In this document: piece after piece, positions 6,276 through 13,279 of the stretch | Layout of the letters: each line of letters starts with the position of its first letter | Numbering within the stretch: position 1 is the first letter of the stretch | Assembly: GCA_002938045.1 (NCBI GenBank) | Contig: PTLJ01000016.1 | Coordinates: 1 to 13,279 of the forward strand | Direction of reading: 5' to 3' | From: Alphaproteobacteria bacterium MarineAlpha3_Bin4 | Lineage (GTDB): Bacteria > Pseudomonadota > Alphaproteobacteria > Rhodospirillales > Casp-alpha2 | Length of the DNA stretch: 13,279 bases | Program-made: the position numbers and the translations under genes | The notes under the pieces: generated by a model | What the model saw: the letters and a program-made list of their open reading frames with translations, nothing else | What the model was told of the DNA's origin: nothing | Database searches by the model: none

Positions 6276-6995
6276 ATGCCCGCCGGCAAGCGCCGCGGCT
6301 CCCGCCTCAAGGGCCGCAATCTGCATACGCGGGTTAAGACGGCGAAGGGCCGCAAGGCATCGTCAACCCGCTGGCTGCAACGCCAGCTCAACGACCCTTA
6401 CGTGCGCGCGGCTGAACGCCTTGGCTACCGCTCGCGCGCCGCCTTCAAACTCGCCGAGTTGGATCAGCGCTTCCACTTCCTCAAGCCGGGCTGCTGCGTC
6501 GTCGACCTTGGCGCTGCGCCCGGCGGTTGGACCCAGGTCGCCGTCGAGCGGGTCAAAGTGCTCAATGCTAGCAGCGGCAAGCGGGGTCATGTAGTCGGTA
6601 TCGACGTAAAGGAAATGGAGCCGATCGCGGGCGCCGTTCTACTCGCCCACGACTTCATGACAGACGACGCGACGGCACGGTTAAAGGACGCCCTAGCCGG
6701 CCCTACCGACGTCGTCCTGTCCGACATGGCGACGCAAGCGACTGGCCACGCCGCTACCGATCACATGCGAATCATGACGCTCCTCGAAGCGGCCGCCGAT
6801 TTCGCCACCGACGTGCTCTGCCCCGGTGGCGTCTTCGTCGGCAAGGTGTTGCAAGGTGGCACTGAGAACCAGCTGCTCGGCCGCTTAAAGCTCAACTTCA
6901 AGACCGTCAAGCACGCCAAGCCGCCAGCCAGCCGCACCAATTCAGCCGAGACCTACGTGATCGCCGAGGGCTTCCGCGGTGGCGGGCGCGAATGA
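6276..6995 (+). CDS. rlmE: 23S rRNA (uridine-2'-O)-methyltransferase RlmE
   Basis: RlmE (FtsJ/RrmJ) methylates the 2'-OH of U2552 in the A-loop of 23S rRNA, a late step in 50S ribosome assembly. The 239-residue protein shows the SAM-binding motif DLGAAPGGW (77-85) and the full K-D-K-E catalytic tetrad: Lys58 in YRSRAAFKL, Asp150 in LSDMA, Lys190 in VGKVLQGG and Glu225 in SAETYVIA. A basic N-terminal extension of about 30 residues, rich in Arg and Lys, precedes the segment where the shorter E. coli protein begins and probably contacts rRNA. The ATG at 6276 has no clear Shine-Dalgarno. The gene sits 90 bases before guaB on the same strand. Upstream, 6108-6275 holds no supported gene. Confidence 0.95.
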   Translation: MPAGKRRGSRLKGRNLHTRVKTAKGRKASSTRWLQRQLNDPYVRAAERLGYRSRAAFKLAELDQRFHFLKPGCCVVDLGAAPGGWTQVAVERVKVLNASSGKRGHVVGIDVKEMEPIAGAVLLAHDFMTDDATARLKDALAGPTDVVLSDMATQATGHAATDHMRIMTLLEAAADFATDVLCPGGVFVGKVLQGGTENQLLGRLKLNFKTVKHAKPPASRTNSAETYVIAEGFRGGGRE

Positions 6996-7018
6996 CGGCA
7001 AACCAACGGCGTTCCCGC

Positions 7019-7046
7019 TTGGCAATTTCCGACTTATGTATATGAT
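7019..7046 (+). promoter_or_regulatory. Sigma70-like promoter of guaB
   Basis: TTGGCA (7019-7024) and TATGAT (7041-7046) are separated by 16 bp and each differs from consensus by one base. Transcription would start near 7053 and give a leader of about 33 bases before the guaB ATG. This suggests that guaB has its own promoter even though it follows rlmE closely. Confidence 0.6.
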
Positions 7047-7085
7047 TGCGCGCCAACTCTATTCACTGCCGAGATGGAGGTTGGC

Positions 7086-8564
7086 ATGATGGATATCCCT
7101 GAAGCGCTCACATTCGACGATGTCCTTCTGGTGCCCGCCGCCTCAGCTATCCTGCCCGCAGACACCGATACCCGCACGCGGCTGACTCGTGACATCGAAC
7201 TCGGCATTCCTCTTGTCAGCGCGGCCATGGACACGGTCACCGAAAGCGGCCTTGCCATCGCCATGGCCCAGGCTGGCGGCATTGGGGTCATCCACAAGAA
7301 CCAGACGCCGGAGGGGCAGGCCGGCGAAGTGCGCGCGGTCAAGAAATTCGAATCGGGGATGATCATCAACCCGTTCACCATCGCGCCCGAGGCAACACTG
7401 GCCGATGCGCTCAAGATCAAGGAGAACCACAACATCTCGGGCATTCCGGTGGTCGAGGATGATACGGGCCAGCTGGTTGGCATCCTGACCAACCGCGACG
7501 TTCGCTTCGCCGACAATATGGAGCAGCCGGTGCGCGAACTGATGACGCCGCACACCGACGACAAGCCGCTGATCACCGTCGGCGATAACATCTGCCACGA
7601 GGACGCTAAACGCCTTTTGCACCAGCATCGGATCGAAAAGCTGCTGGTCATCGACGACAATTTTTGTTGCATTGGCCTGATGACGGTCAAGGACATTGAG
7701 AAGGCGCAGGCCCACCCCGACTCCAACAAGGACGAACACGGCCAGCTCCGAGTCGCTGGCGCTACCGGAATCGGTGACGCCGGGCGCGAGCGCGCCGAGG
7801 CGCTGTTGGAGGCCGGCGCCGACGTCATCGTCGTCGATACCTCGCACGGCCATTCGTCGGGTGTGCTGGCGACCGTCAACCGCATCAAGAGCTTAAGCAA
7901 CTACGTCCAAGTGATTGGCGGCAATGTGGCGACGCCTGACGGCGCCAAGGCGCTGATTGATGCCGGTGCCGACTGCGTCAAGGTCGGCATCGGGCCCGGC
8001 ACCATCTGCACCACGCGCATGGTCGCCGGCGTCGGCATGCCGCAGCTGTCGGCCATTCTCGAGACGGCTGAGGTCTGCCACAAGGAAAACATCCCGATCA
8101 TCGCCGACGGCGGCATCAAATATTCCGGCGAAATCGCCAAGGCGATCGCAGCTGGCGCTGAGGCGGTGATGATCGGGTCCTTGTTCGCCGGCACCGATGA
8201 AAGCCCCGGAGAAGTGTTCCTGCACCAGGGCCGATCGTACAAGGCCTATCGCGGCATGGGTTCCTTGGGCGCCATGGCGCGCGGTTCGGCCGACCGTTAT
8301 TTCCAGCAAGAGGTCTCCGACAGGCTCAAAATGGTGCCGGAAGGGATCGAGGGACAAGTCCCCTACAAGGGTTCGGTGCACAACATCATTTACCAGCTCG
8401 TCGGCGGCTTGCGTGCGTCGATGGGCTATACCGGCTGCGCCACCGTCAAGGACCTGCAGACTAAGACCAAGTTCCGCCGTATCACCGGCGCCGGGCTGCG
8501 CGAGAGCCACGTCCACGACGTCACCATAACCCGCGAGGCGCCTAACTACGGCGGTGGCAGCTAG
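7086..8564 (+). CDS. guaB: IMP dehydrogenase
   Basis: GuaB oxidises IMP to XMP with NAD+, the committed step of guanine nucleotide synthesis. The 492-residue protein has the full family layout: N-terminal LTFDDVLLVPA and SAAMDTVTE, a pair of CBS domains at about residues 90-210 (Bateman module, nucleotide-sensing) with ILTNRDVRF and MTVKDIEKA, then the second half of the TIM barrel with VDTSHGHS, the catalytic loop GIGPGTICTTR (Cys308), IADGGIKYSGE, and the flap GSADRYFQ holding the Arg-Tyr dyad. The GGAGG at 7076-7080 lies 5 bases before ATG 7086 and overlaps the upstream ATG at 7074, so 7086 (or 7089) is the likely start. The 3' end overlaps the convergent small membrane-protein gene by 23 bases. 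Confidence 0.97.
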   Translation: MMDIPEALTFDDVLLVPAASAILPADTDTRTRLTRDIELGIPLVSAAMDTVTESGLAIAMAQAGGIGVIHKNQTPEGQAGEVRAVKKFESGMIINPFTIAPEATLADALKIKENHNISGIPVVEDDTGQLVGILTNRDVRFADNMEQPVRELMTPHTDDKPLITVGDNICHEDAKRLLHQHRIEKLLVIDDNFCCIGLMTVKDIEKAQAHPDSNKDEHGQLRVAGATGIGDAGRERAEALLEAGADVIVVDTSHGHSSGVLATVNRIKSLSNYVQVIGGNVATPDGAKALIDAGADCVKVGIGPGTICTTRMVAGVGMPQLSAILETAEVCHKENIPIIADGGIKYSGEIAKAIAAGAEAVMIGSLFAGTDESPGEVFLHQGRSYKAYRGMGSLGAMARGSADRYFQQEVSDRLKMVPEGIEGQVPYKGSVHNIIYQLVGGLRASMGYTGCATVKDLQTKTKFRRITGAGLRESHVHDVTITREAPNYGGGS

Positions 8565-8751
8565 GCCTTTTCCGGTCAGACGAGAGCCTGAGGCCATAGA
8601 GGAAGAACAGCGCGATGACGAAGATGAACTCGACGAACTTGGCGGCAATGAAACCGTCCAACCAACCCTGCAAGTAGGTGGCGAACTGCAGGCTTGCCGC
8701 CACCATGTTTATCACTCCAAAACTGCCGATCAGCAGATGCCAATATACCAT
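8542..8751 (-). CDS. Small two-helix membrane protein, unknown
   Basis: This is a 69-residue frame with strong hydrophobic organisation. Residues 5-22 and about 34-53 form two likely membrane helices, and the tail is basic (SSDRKRP, CHRRS), suggesting a cytoplasmic C-terminus. I do not recognise the family. The ATG at 8749-8751 follows a GGGGG at 6-base spacing; a GTG at 8761-8763 would add four residues. Its last 23 bases run antisense to the guaB 3' end. The hydrophobic pattern argues for a real gene, but GC-rich antisense frames can mislead, and no homologue check was possible. Confidence 0.5.
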   Translation of the reverse strand: MVYWHLLIGSFGVINMVAASLQFATYLQGWLDGFIAAKFVEFIFVIALFFLYGLRLSSDRKRPSCHRRS

Positions 8752-8890
8752 TGACGCCCCCACATATTCTGTTGGGTCTACCCTCGTCGATTCGGGGCGA
8801 ATGGCGCGAATTATTGGGATTTCTCATGGCTAAGATCATGCCAGCTCAGATTTCAAGTTCAAAGATGTGGCTCGACCAGGCCTTTGGTAC

Positions 8891-8914
8891 GCGGTGGTGA
8901 CACCCGCCCTTTTT
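8891..8914 (+). terminator. Candidate rho-independent terminator
   Basis: GCGGTG (8891-8896) pairs with CACCCGC (8901-8907) with one bulged C and a GTGA loop, and TTTTT follows at 8910-8914. On the plus strand this would end transcripts coming from guaB about 330 bases past its stop, running antisense through the small membrane-protein gene. A 24-codon frame starting at ATG 8826 ends within the hairpin but has no other support. Apart from the minus-strand small gene I see no gene between 8565 and 8934. Confidence 0.5.
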
Positions 8915-8934
8915 CATTTGGGCTCCGGGGTTGA

Positions 8935-9267
8935 TCAATCTGCGAAAAGCAGAGCGCCGACCAAGTAGGCAGCAATGACAGCAATTGGCATCGCCATGAC
9001 CCGGCTACTCATTGAAACGTTACCGAATTCTAGACCTCCAAATTTAGGCACAAAGAGAAAAAAGATGAAACCCAGCGTGACCATCGCCGCTGTCGTGAGA
9101 ACCTTCCAATCAACCCATGCCGGGTCGGCCAGCCACAGGATACCAGTCGTGATCAAAACAATCAGGCAGCCGATAATTTGGGAGACGGCATCGAGTCCGG
9201 CCTCCAACTCCCGACCTTCGAGCATGCCGTCGAGCCAGTCTCCGGTAAATTTGCGTTTTCTGACCAT
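8935..9267 (-). CDS. Small three-helix membrane protein, unknown
   Basis: This 110-residue protein begins with a charged, basic N-terminus (MVRKRKFTGDWLDGMLEGRE) followed by three probable membrane helices at about residues 29-47, 56-74 and 90-108, ending in ALLFAD. The alternating charged and hydrophobic segments are protein-like, and I would expect an inner-membrane protein with its N-terminus in the cytoplasm. I do not recognise the family. The start is ATG at 9265-9267, with no strong Shine-Dalgarno. It lies upstream of the other small membrane-protein gene on the same strand (183 bases from its stop to that gene's start), so the two could be co-transcribed. Confidence 0.6.
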   Translation of the reverse strand: MVRKRKFTGDWLDGMLEGRELEAGLDAVSQIIGCLIVLITTGILWLADPAWVDWKVLTTAAMVTLGFIFFLFVPKFGGLEFGNVSMSSRVMAMPIAVIAAYLVGALLFAD

Positions 9268-9568
9268 TCCACGGGATCCATGGGTTGCCCGCCAACGAAG
9301 GCCCCACGCACTGGCTCAGGCGGGTGCTCCTGGCTATAGACTTCGCTATTCGTTAGTCAGTGGGGGACCTAGTCTATGCCCCACCAGCCGGAATGCAACC
9401 CGTTCCACGCTGCGCATCCCGAGTGCCACACGTATAGAATTGTGAAAGTCACGCGACACGCGGTTAATAGGATGAGGCAACTGGGGTATACTAACCCGCA
9501 TTATTCATGATCTCCATCGGCTTTTATCAAGGCGAGCGTTATTGGCAGGACTAGACGGGTCCAATTAA

Positions 9569-9721
9569 ATGGATATTCTCGAATTCCTCAACCAAGTGTT
9601 ATGCCGGCCCGGGTTTCACGACTATCAGGTCGGCGACACGACCTTCGGCTTTAGTGATGGCACCAACGTCGAGCGGGATCAGTGCCGACATTGCGGAAAG
9701 ATTTGCACACGCAGCATCTAG
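9569..9721 (+). CDS. Possible 50-residue protein with a Cys-rich C-terminus
   Basis: A 50-codon frame from ATG 9569 to TAG 9721 encodes MDILEFLNQVLCRPGFHDYQ followed by VGDTTFGFSDGTNVERDQ and CRHCGKICTRSI. The C-x2-C-G-K-x-C arrangement, with upstream Cys12 and His17, could bind zinc. Small phage and bacterial proteins of the DUF1660 type share the layout CxxxGxHx...C-x2-CGK, so it may belong near them. No strong Shine-Dalgarno is visible. A possible -10 (TATACT, 9487-9492) lies upstream. The rest of 9268-9868 holds no other gene that I can support, only inverted repeats. Confidence 0.4.
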   Translation: MDILEFLNQVLCRPGFHDYQVGDTTFGFSDGTNVERDQCRHCGKICTRSI

Positions 9722-9768
9722 CCGAGCGGCAGAAGCCCTGAACGTGATCGCAACCACCGACTGCTGAT

Positions 9769-9856
9769 CTGATCTAATCAGGCGGGAGAGATTCCCACTT
9801 TTCCCCAGCGGCGATTCGGTTGTAGACGAATCCCTTTACGATCGGTTCAATGAACC
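9769..9856 (+). promoter_or_regulatory. Inverted-repeat-rich leader of the dehydrogenase gene
   Basis: Four short inverted repeats lie in series within 88 bases: CTGAT-CTA-ATCAG (9769-9781), GGGAG-AGA-TTCCC with one G-T pair (9784-9796), GATTCG-N8-CGAATC (9813-9832) and GGTTCA-A-TGAACC (9844-9856). The last is a near-perfect palindrome of operator type, 45 bases before the start codon. The set could be a structured mRNA leader or protein-binding sites. No known riboswitch consensus is matched. Confidence 0.4.
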
Positions 9857-9901
9857 ACCGCCTCGCCCATGGCGGCGGGTCGGGGCAAAGGGGACATTGA
9901 A

Positions 9902-12331
9902 ATGGATTCACATGCGCGTACGGTTATCGTCGGTGGCGGCAACATGGGATGCGGCCTTTTGTATCACCTAGCCGAGGAAGGCTGGACCGACAGTGTTCTC
10001 GTCGAAAAAGGCGAGCTGACATCGGGCTCCACGTGGCACGCTGCCGGCCAGTGCCCACACTTCGTCGGCAGCTACAACCTGGCCAAGATTCATCACTACT
10101 CCAACCTGCTCTATCCGAAGTTGGAAAAGATCACCGGCCAGTACGTTAGCTGGCACGGCTGCGGCGGGGTGCGTCTCGCCTATACGGACGTCGAGGTGGA
10201 CTGGTTTAAGCAGGTTGCCGGCTTCGCGGCCAATATCGGCTTCGAGATAGAAATCATTGGCCCCAACGAGATTAAGAGCATTGTGCCCTATCTCAACGTC
10301 GACGGCGTTAAGGCCGGCGTGCGCACGTTCACAGACGGCCACGTCGACCCGGCCGGCGTGTGCAACGCCATGGCTGCCGGCGCAGGGCAAATGGGCGCAA
10401 AGATAGAGCGCCGTACCCTCGTCACCGACATTAACCAGCTCCCGAGTGGCGAATGGGAGGTGGTTACGGACAAAGGCAATATCGCCTGCGAGCACGTCGT
10501 CAACGCCGCTGGCTGCTACGCCCGCCAAGTAGCGCAGATGGTTGGGGCCGATGTGCCGATCACCAACATGCTGCACCAGTATTTTGTTACCGACACGGTC
10601 GAGGAATTCGTAGAGGCCGACACAGAGATGCCGGTGATCCGTGACCCGCAGGCGTCGTGCTACTATCGCCAGGAACAGAATTCGGGTCTGATCGGCGTCT
10701 ATGAGACGGCCGAGGACGGCGCAGCCGAAGCTTGGGCGCCTCGTGGCATACCGGAATGGGACGACGAGAACGAGCTGTTCGAGGCCGATTACGAACGTTC
10801 CATGCCGCACCTAGAGGCAGTCTTGAAGCGGATGCCAATCTGGGTCGAGTTGGGTATCAAGCGGGTCGTCCACGGCGCGATCCCGCACACGCCCGATGCC
10901 AATTCGCTGTTGGGCCCGACAGGCGGGCTCGTCAATTATTGGATGTGCTGCGGCTCGGCCATCGGTATCGCGCAGGGGGCAGGCGCCGGCAAGTACCTGG
11001 CGCAGTGGATGGTGCATGGCGATTCCGAGATCAACATGCACGAGTTTGACCCGCGCCGCTTCGGTTCGTGGACCAACGAAAGCTACGTCCGCGCCAAGTC
11101 ATTCGAGGATTACAACCGCATGTACGCGCTGCCCGCGCCGGGCGAGGAATTGCCGACCGGGCGGCTGCTGCGCACGACACCGATATACGACAAGCTCCGC
11201 AACCAGGGCTGTGTCTCCACCGTCGCCTTCGGCTGGGAGCGGCCGAAGTGGTTCTCGACCGACGGCCGCGAGGAAGACTATTCCTTCCGCCGCAACAACC
11301 TGTTTGACCTGATCGGCAAGGAATGCAAAGCCGTGCGCAAGGCGGTCGGGGTGCTTGATCTTTCCAGTTTTGCCAAGTTTGACGTTACCAGGGTCGACGC
11401 CGAGGCTCACCTCAACCGGCTCTACGCTAACCGGGTGGCGAGGAAGGACGGCGGCATTGTGCTCGCCCATATGCTAAGCCCCGAGGGCCGTATCCTTAGC
11501 GAATCAACAATCACGCGTCTGGCTAAAGACCGCTACTACGTGCTCTCCGGCGCGGCCTGGGAAATCCAGGACATGGACCGGCTAATGGCCGGCATCGTGG
11601 AGGGCGACGACGTCAAGGTCGAGAACGTCACCGATGCCTTCGGTGTCCTCGTAGTCGCAGGGCCGAGGTCGCGCGACGTTCTGGCAGCGCTCACCGACGT
11701 CGATCTGACCAACCAGTCGTTCAAGTGGCTGACGGCGCAGGAGATCGAGGTCGCCGGCGTGGCGTTGCGCGCACTCCGGATCAACTACATTGGCGAGCTC
11801 GGCTGGGAACTGCACACGCCGATGGACCGCCTGGCCGAGCTCTACGACGCGGTCTGGCAGGCCGGTCAAGACCACGGCATTGCTAATTTTGGCGTTTACG
11901 CGGTCAATAGCCTGCGCATGGAAAAGGCCTACCGCAGCAGCGGCGTCGAACTAACTAACGAGATCACGCTTATCGAGGCCGACATGGAGCGCTTCATGGG
12001 CGCTGACAAGGACGACTTCATCGGCCGCGCTGCGACCCTGCAACGCAAACAGGACGGCATCGTCGCCCAGCTCGTCTACGGGGAGATCGATGCCGACGAC
12101 GCCGATGTGCGCGGCGGCGAGGTAATCTGGGCCGGCAACGAGTGCATCGGCGTCGCCACCTCCGGCGACTACGGCTACGCGACCGGTAAAAGCCTTTTCT
12201 TCGCCTACGTCGAGCCCGACCACGCTAAGCCTGGCGCCAGCTTCGAGATCGAAGTCCTGGGCGAGCGCCACTCGGCCACCGTGCTCGTCGAGGCGGCCTA
12301 CGACCCGGCAAACGAACGGCTGAGAGCGTAA
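9902..12331 (+). CDS. Dimethylglycine/sarcosine dehydrogenase-like FAD- and folate-binding protein
   Basis: This 809-residue two-domain enzyme fits the dimethylglycine/sarcosine dehydrogenase family, which oxidatively N-demethylates its substrate and passes the C1 unit to tetrahydrofolate. The N-terminal DAO-type domain has VIVGGGNMG (9-17) for FAD, the ribose-binding Glu in VLVEKGE, and STWHAAG with His46, the residue that carries covalent FAD in the family. After the FAO linker (near VVHGAIPHTPDANSLLGP), the GcvT-like folate domain follows: GVLDLSSFAKFDV, INYIGELGWELH, NSLRMEKAYRSSG, then a GcvT C-terminal barrel with GDYGYATGKSL. The start at 9902 is chosen because AAGGGG (9888-9893) lies 8 bases before it and the dinucleotide fold begins soon after; an upstream ATG at 9869 is in frame. 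Substrate could be dimethylglycine, sarcosine or another N-methyl amine. Confidence 0.85.
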   Translation: MDSHARTVIVGGGNMGCGLLYHLAEEGWTDSVLVEKGELTSGSTWHAAGQCPHFVGSYNLAKIHHYSNLLYPKLEKITGQYVSWHGCGGVRLAYTDVEVDWFKQVAGFAANIGFEIEIIGPNEIKSIVPYLNVDGVKAGVRTFTDGHVDPAGVCNAMAAGAGQMGAKIERRTLVTDINQLPSGEWEVVTDKGNIACEHVVNAAGCYARQVAQMVGADVPITNMLHQYFVTDTVEEFVEADTEMPVIRDPQASCYYRQEQNSGLIGVYETAEDGAAEAWAPRGIPEWDDENELFEADYERSMPHLEAVLKRMPIWVELGIKRVVHGAIPHTPDANSLLGPTGGLVNYWMCCGSAIGIAQGAGAGKYLAQWMVHGDSEINMHEFDPRRFGSWTNESYVRAKSFEDYNRMYALPAPGEELPTGRLLRTTPIYDKLRNQGCVSTVAFGWERPKWFSTDGREEDYSFRRNNLFDLIGKECKAVRKAVGVLDLSSFAKFDVTRVDAEAHLNRLYANRVARKDGGIVLAHMLSPEGRILSESTITRLAKDRYYVLSGAAWEIQDMDRLMAGIVEGDDVKVENVTDAFGVLVVAGPRSRDVLAALTDVDLTNQSFKWLTAQEIEVAGVALRALRINYIGELGWELHTPMDRLAELYDAVWQAGQDHGIANFGVYAVNSLRMEKAYRSSGVELTNEITLIEADMERFMGADKDDFIGRAATLQRKQDGIVAQLVYGEIDADDADVRGGEVIWAGNECIGVATSGDYGYATGKSLFFAYVEPDHAKPGASFEIEVLGERHSATVLVEAAYDPANERLRA

Positions 12332-12533
12332 TAACGCGGGGTGCACACGTTGAGACGACGCTTCGCGCATCCTCAGGGCAAGGATCGAATGATTGGCAGC
12401 CCCATCCTTGGGAATGAGCGGCCGAGTGCATGTCGGAAGAAAGGGCTCGGCGGTGCATCAACGGCTTGACAATCGCAAGCCGACCCGCGTTTTCTTCTTG
12501 TGGACGATTGATGGAGAACGGCGAACGGACGCA

Positions 12534-13279
12534 ATGACACCAGGCGCACGCATTCAGGCGGTGATCGAGCTGCTCGACGAAATTTGGTCCACCGAGGTAC
12601 CGTCGGACACCATCGTCAGCGCCTATTTCCGCAAACGGCGCTATGCCGGATCGTCGGACCGGCGCGCGATTTCGGAACGGCTCTACGGCATCCTCCGCGC
12701 ACGCGGCCGCCTCGACTGGTGGATCGAACGCACTGGGGCGGGCGTCCAGCCTGGCCCGCGCAGCCGCATGGTCGCCGAACTAATACTGAACAATAAATCC
12801 GCGTCCGGGCAGATGGCCGAAATCTTCAGCGGCGAAACCCATTGCCCGGAGCCCTTGAGCGCAACCGAAGCAGCGCTCGCCGAGAGCCTCTACGGGCGGC
12901 CCCTCAACCACCGCGATATGCCGACACCGGTACGCTACGAATACCCAGACTGGATGGACGAGTCGCTACGCGCGCTGTGGGGCGACAAGCTCGAGGTCGA
13001 GGTCTCAGCCCTCAACCGCCCGGCGCCCGTCGATCTGCGCGTCAACACACTGAAGGCGACGTGGGAAGAGGCCCACGAATCGCTGCGCGCCGAGTTCGTC
13101 GAGGCCGAGTCGATGCCGCTATCGCCGCTCGGGCTCAGGCTGACCGGCAAGACCCGGCTCGGCGGCACGGCCGCCTACAAGGACGGCCTAATCGAGGTCC
13201 AGGACGAGGGCTCGCAGCTGATTGCAATGTTGACCGGCGCCGAACCGGGCATGCTGGTGGTCGATTTCTGTGCCGGCGC
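12534..13279 (+). CDS. rsmB: RsmB/NOP2-family 16S rRNA m5C methyltransferase, 3' partial
   Basis: The frame from ATG 12534 stays open to the window end (248 codons). It begins MTPGARIQAVIELLDEIW, followed by a helical NusB-like N-terminal domain and then the start of the methyltransferase part: LRVNTLKAT, the IEVQDEGSQLIA motif diagnostic of the RsmB/Nop2/Sun family, and the SAM motif I VVDFCAGA at the very end. Family members methylate C5 of a cytosine in 16S rRNA (C967 in E. coli). The catalytic cysteines lie beyond the window. A GTG at 12453 is in frame but the homologous start is the ATG. The 202-base gap after the dehydrogenase gene contains no supported gene. Fmu is an older name for this family. 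Confidence 0.9.
   Translation, partial: MTPGARIQAVIELLDEIWSTEVPSDTIVSAYFRKRRYAGSSDRRAISERLYGILRARGRLDWWIERTGAGVQPGPRSRMVAELILNNKSASGQMAEIFSGETHCPEPLSATEAALAESLYGRPLNHRDMPTPVRYEYPDWMDESLRALWGDKLEVEVSALNRPAPVDLRVNTLKATWEEAHESLRAEFVEAESMPLSPLGLRLTGKTRLGGTAAYKDGLIEVQDEGSQLIAMLTGAEPGMLVVDFCAG

Noticed and set aside
7034..7900. Minus-strand frames inside guaB (288 and 236 codons)
   Set aside because: Low-complexity Ser/Ala/Val-rich translations antisense to an unmistakable guaB.
9360..9384. GTGGGG/CCCCAC inverted repeat with a 13-base loop
   Set aside because: Large loop, no T-run, and competing CCCCAC copies nearby; not enough for a terminator or attenuator call.
9769..9856. Glycine riboswitch upstream of the dehydrogenase, suggested by CGGGAGAGA at 9783-9791
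   Set aside because: The rest of the conserved core is absent: there is no GCCGAAGG segment and no CTCAGGCAAAAGGACC-like 3' part, so the short match is not enough.
9968..10810. Minus-strand frame of 280 codons inside the dehydrogenase gene
   Set aside because: Antisense shadow of a well-supported gene; no start signal or domain seen.
1..13279. CRISPR array, insertion sequence, phage or defence module
   Set aside because: No regularly spaced repeats, transposase, integrase or defence-type domains were seen on either strand.

Overview
The window is a GC-rich stretch (roughly 55-62% by eye) of what looks like an alphaproteobacterial chromosome, possibly a marine or Rhodospirillales-like lineage. 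The assignment rests on the alphaproteobacterial form of HspQ, the close match of the reductase to alphaproteobacterial crotonyl-CoA carboxylase/reductases, the rlmE-guaB-rsmB gene neighbourhood, and a dimethylglycine/sarcosine dehydrogenase-like flavoenzyme with a folate domain. It is inferred from protein motifs only.

Layout. 1-836: the 3' part of an ArgE-type acetylornithine deacetylase (+), followed by a perfect 8-bp hairpin and a convergent hspQ gene (-). 1306-1957: a gene-poor stretch holding tRNA-Gln(CTG) on the minus strand, a micro-ORF interrupted by TAG, and several hairpins. 1973-2590: a glutathione S-transferase (+), visibly more AT-rich than its neighbours. 2591-2817: a convergent intergenic region with a candidate terminator for each strand. 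2818-6107: a divergent pair, a crotonyl-CoA carboxylase/reductase-like enzyme (-) and propionyl-CoA synthetase prpE (+), sharing a short AT-rich promoter region. 6276-8564: rlmE and guaB (+), with a good sigma70-like promoter and Shine-Dalgarno in front of guaB. 8542-9267: two small membrane proteins on the minus strand. 9569-9721: a possible 50-residue protein with a C-terminal zinc-knuckle-like motif. 9902-12331: a two-domain FAD/folate dehydrogenase behind a leader rich in inverted repeats. 12534-end: the N-terminal part of an RsmB-family rRNA cytosine methyltransferase.

How the genes fit together. The divergent reductase/prpE pair suggests C3 acyl-CoA metabolism: activation of propionate or 3-hydroxypropionate plus reduction or reductive carboxylation of an enoyl-CoA. 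The dehydrogenase points to methylated-amine use (dimethylglycine or sarcosine, feeding formaldehyde or methylene-THF). rlmE, guaB and rsmB are housekeeping genes; in related bacteria guaB and rsmB lie close together, so the 3.9 kb between them here looks like inserted accessory cargo.

I found no CRISPR array, insertion sequence, phage module or clear new multi-gene system. The best leads are a Glu-to-Gln change in the CO2-binding pocket of the carboxylase/reductase, the pairing of that enzyme with prpE, and the inverted-repeat-rich leader of the dehydrogenase gene.
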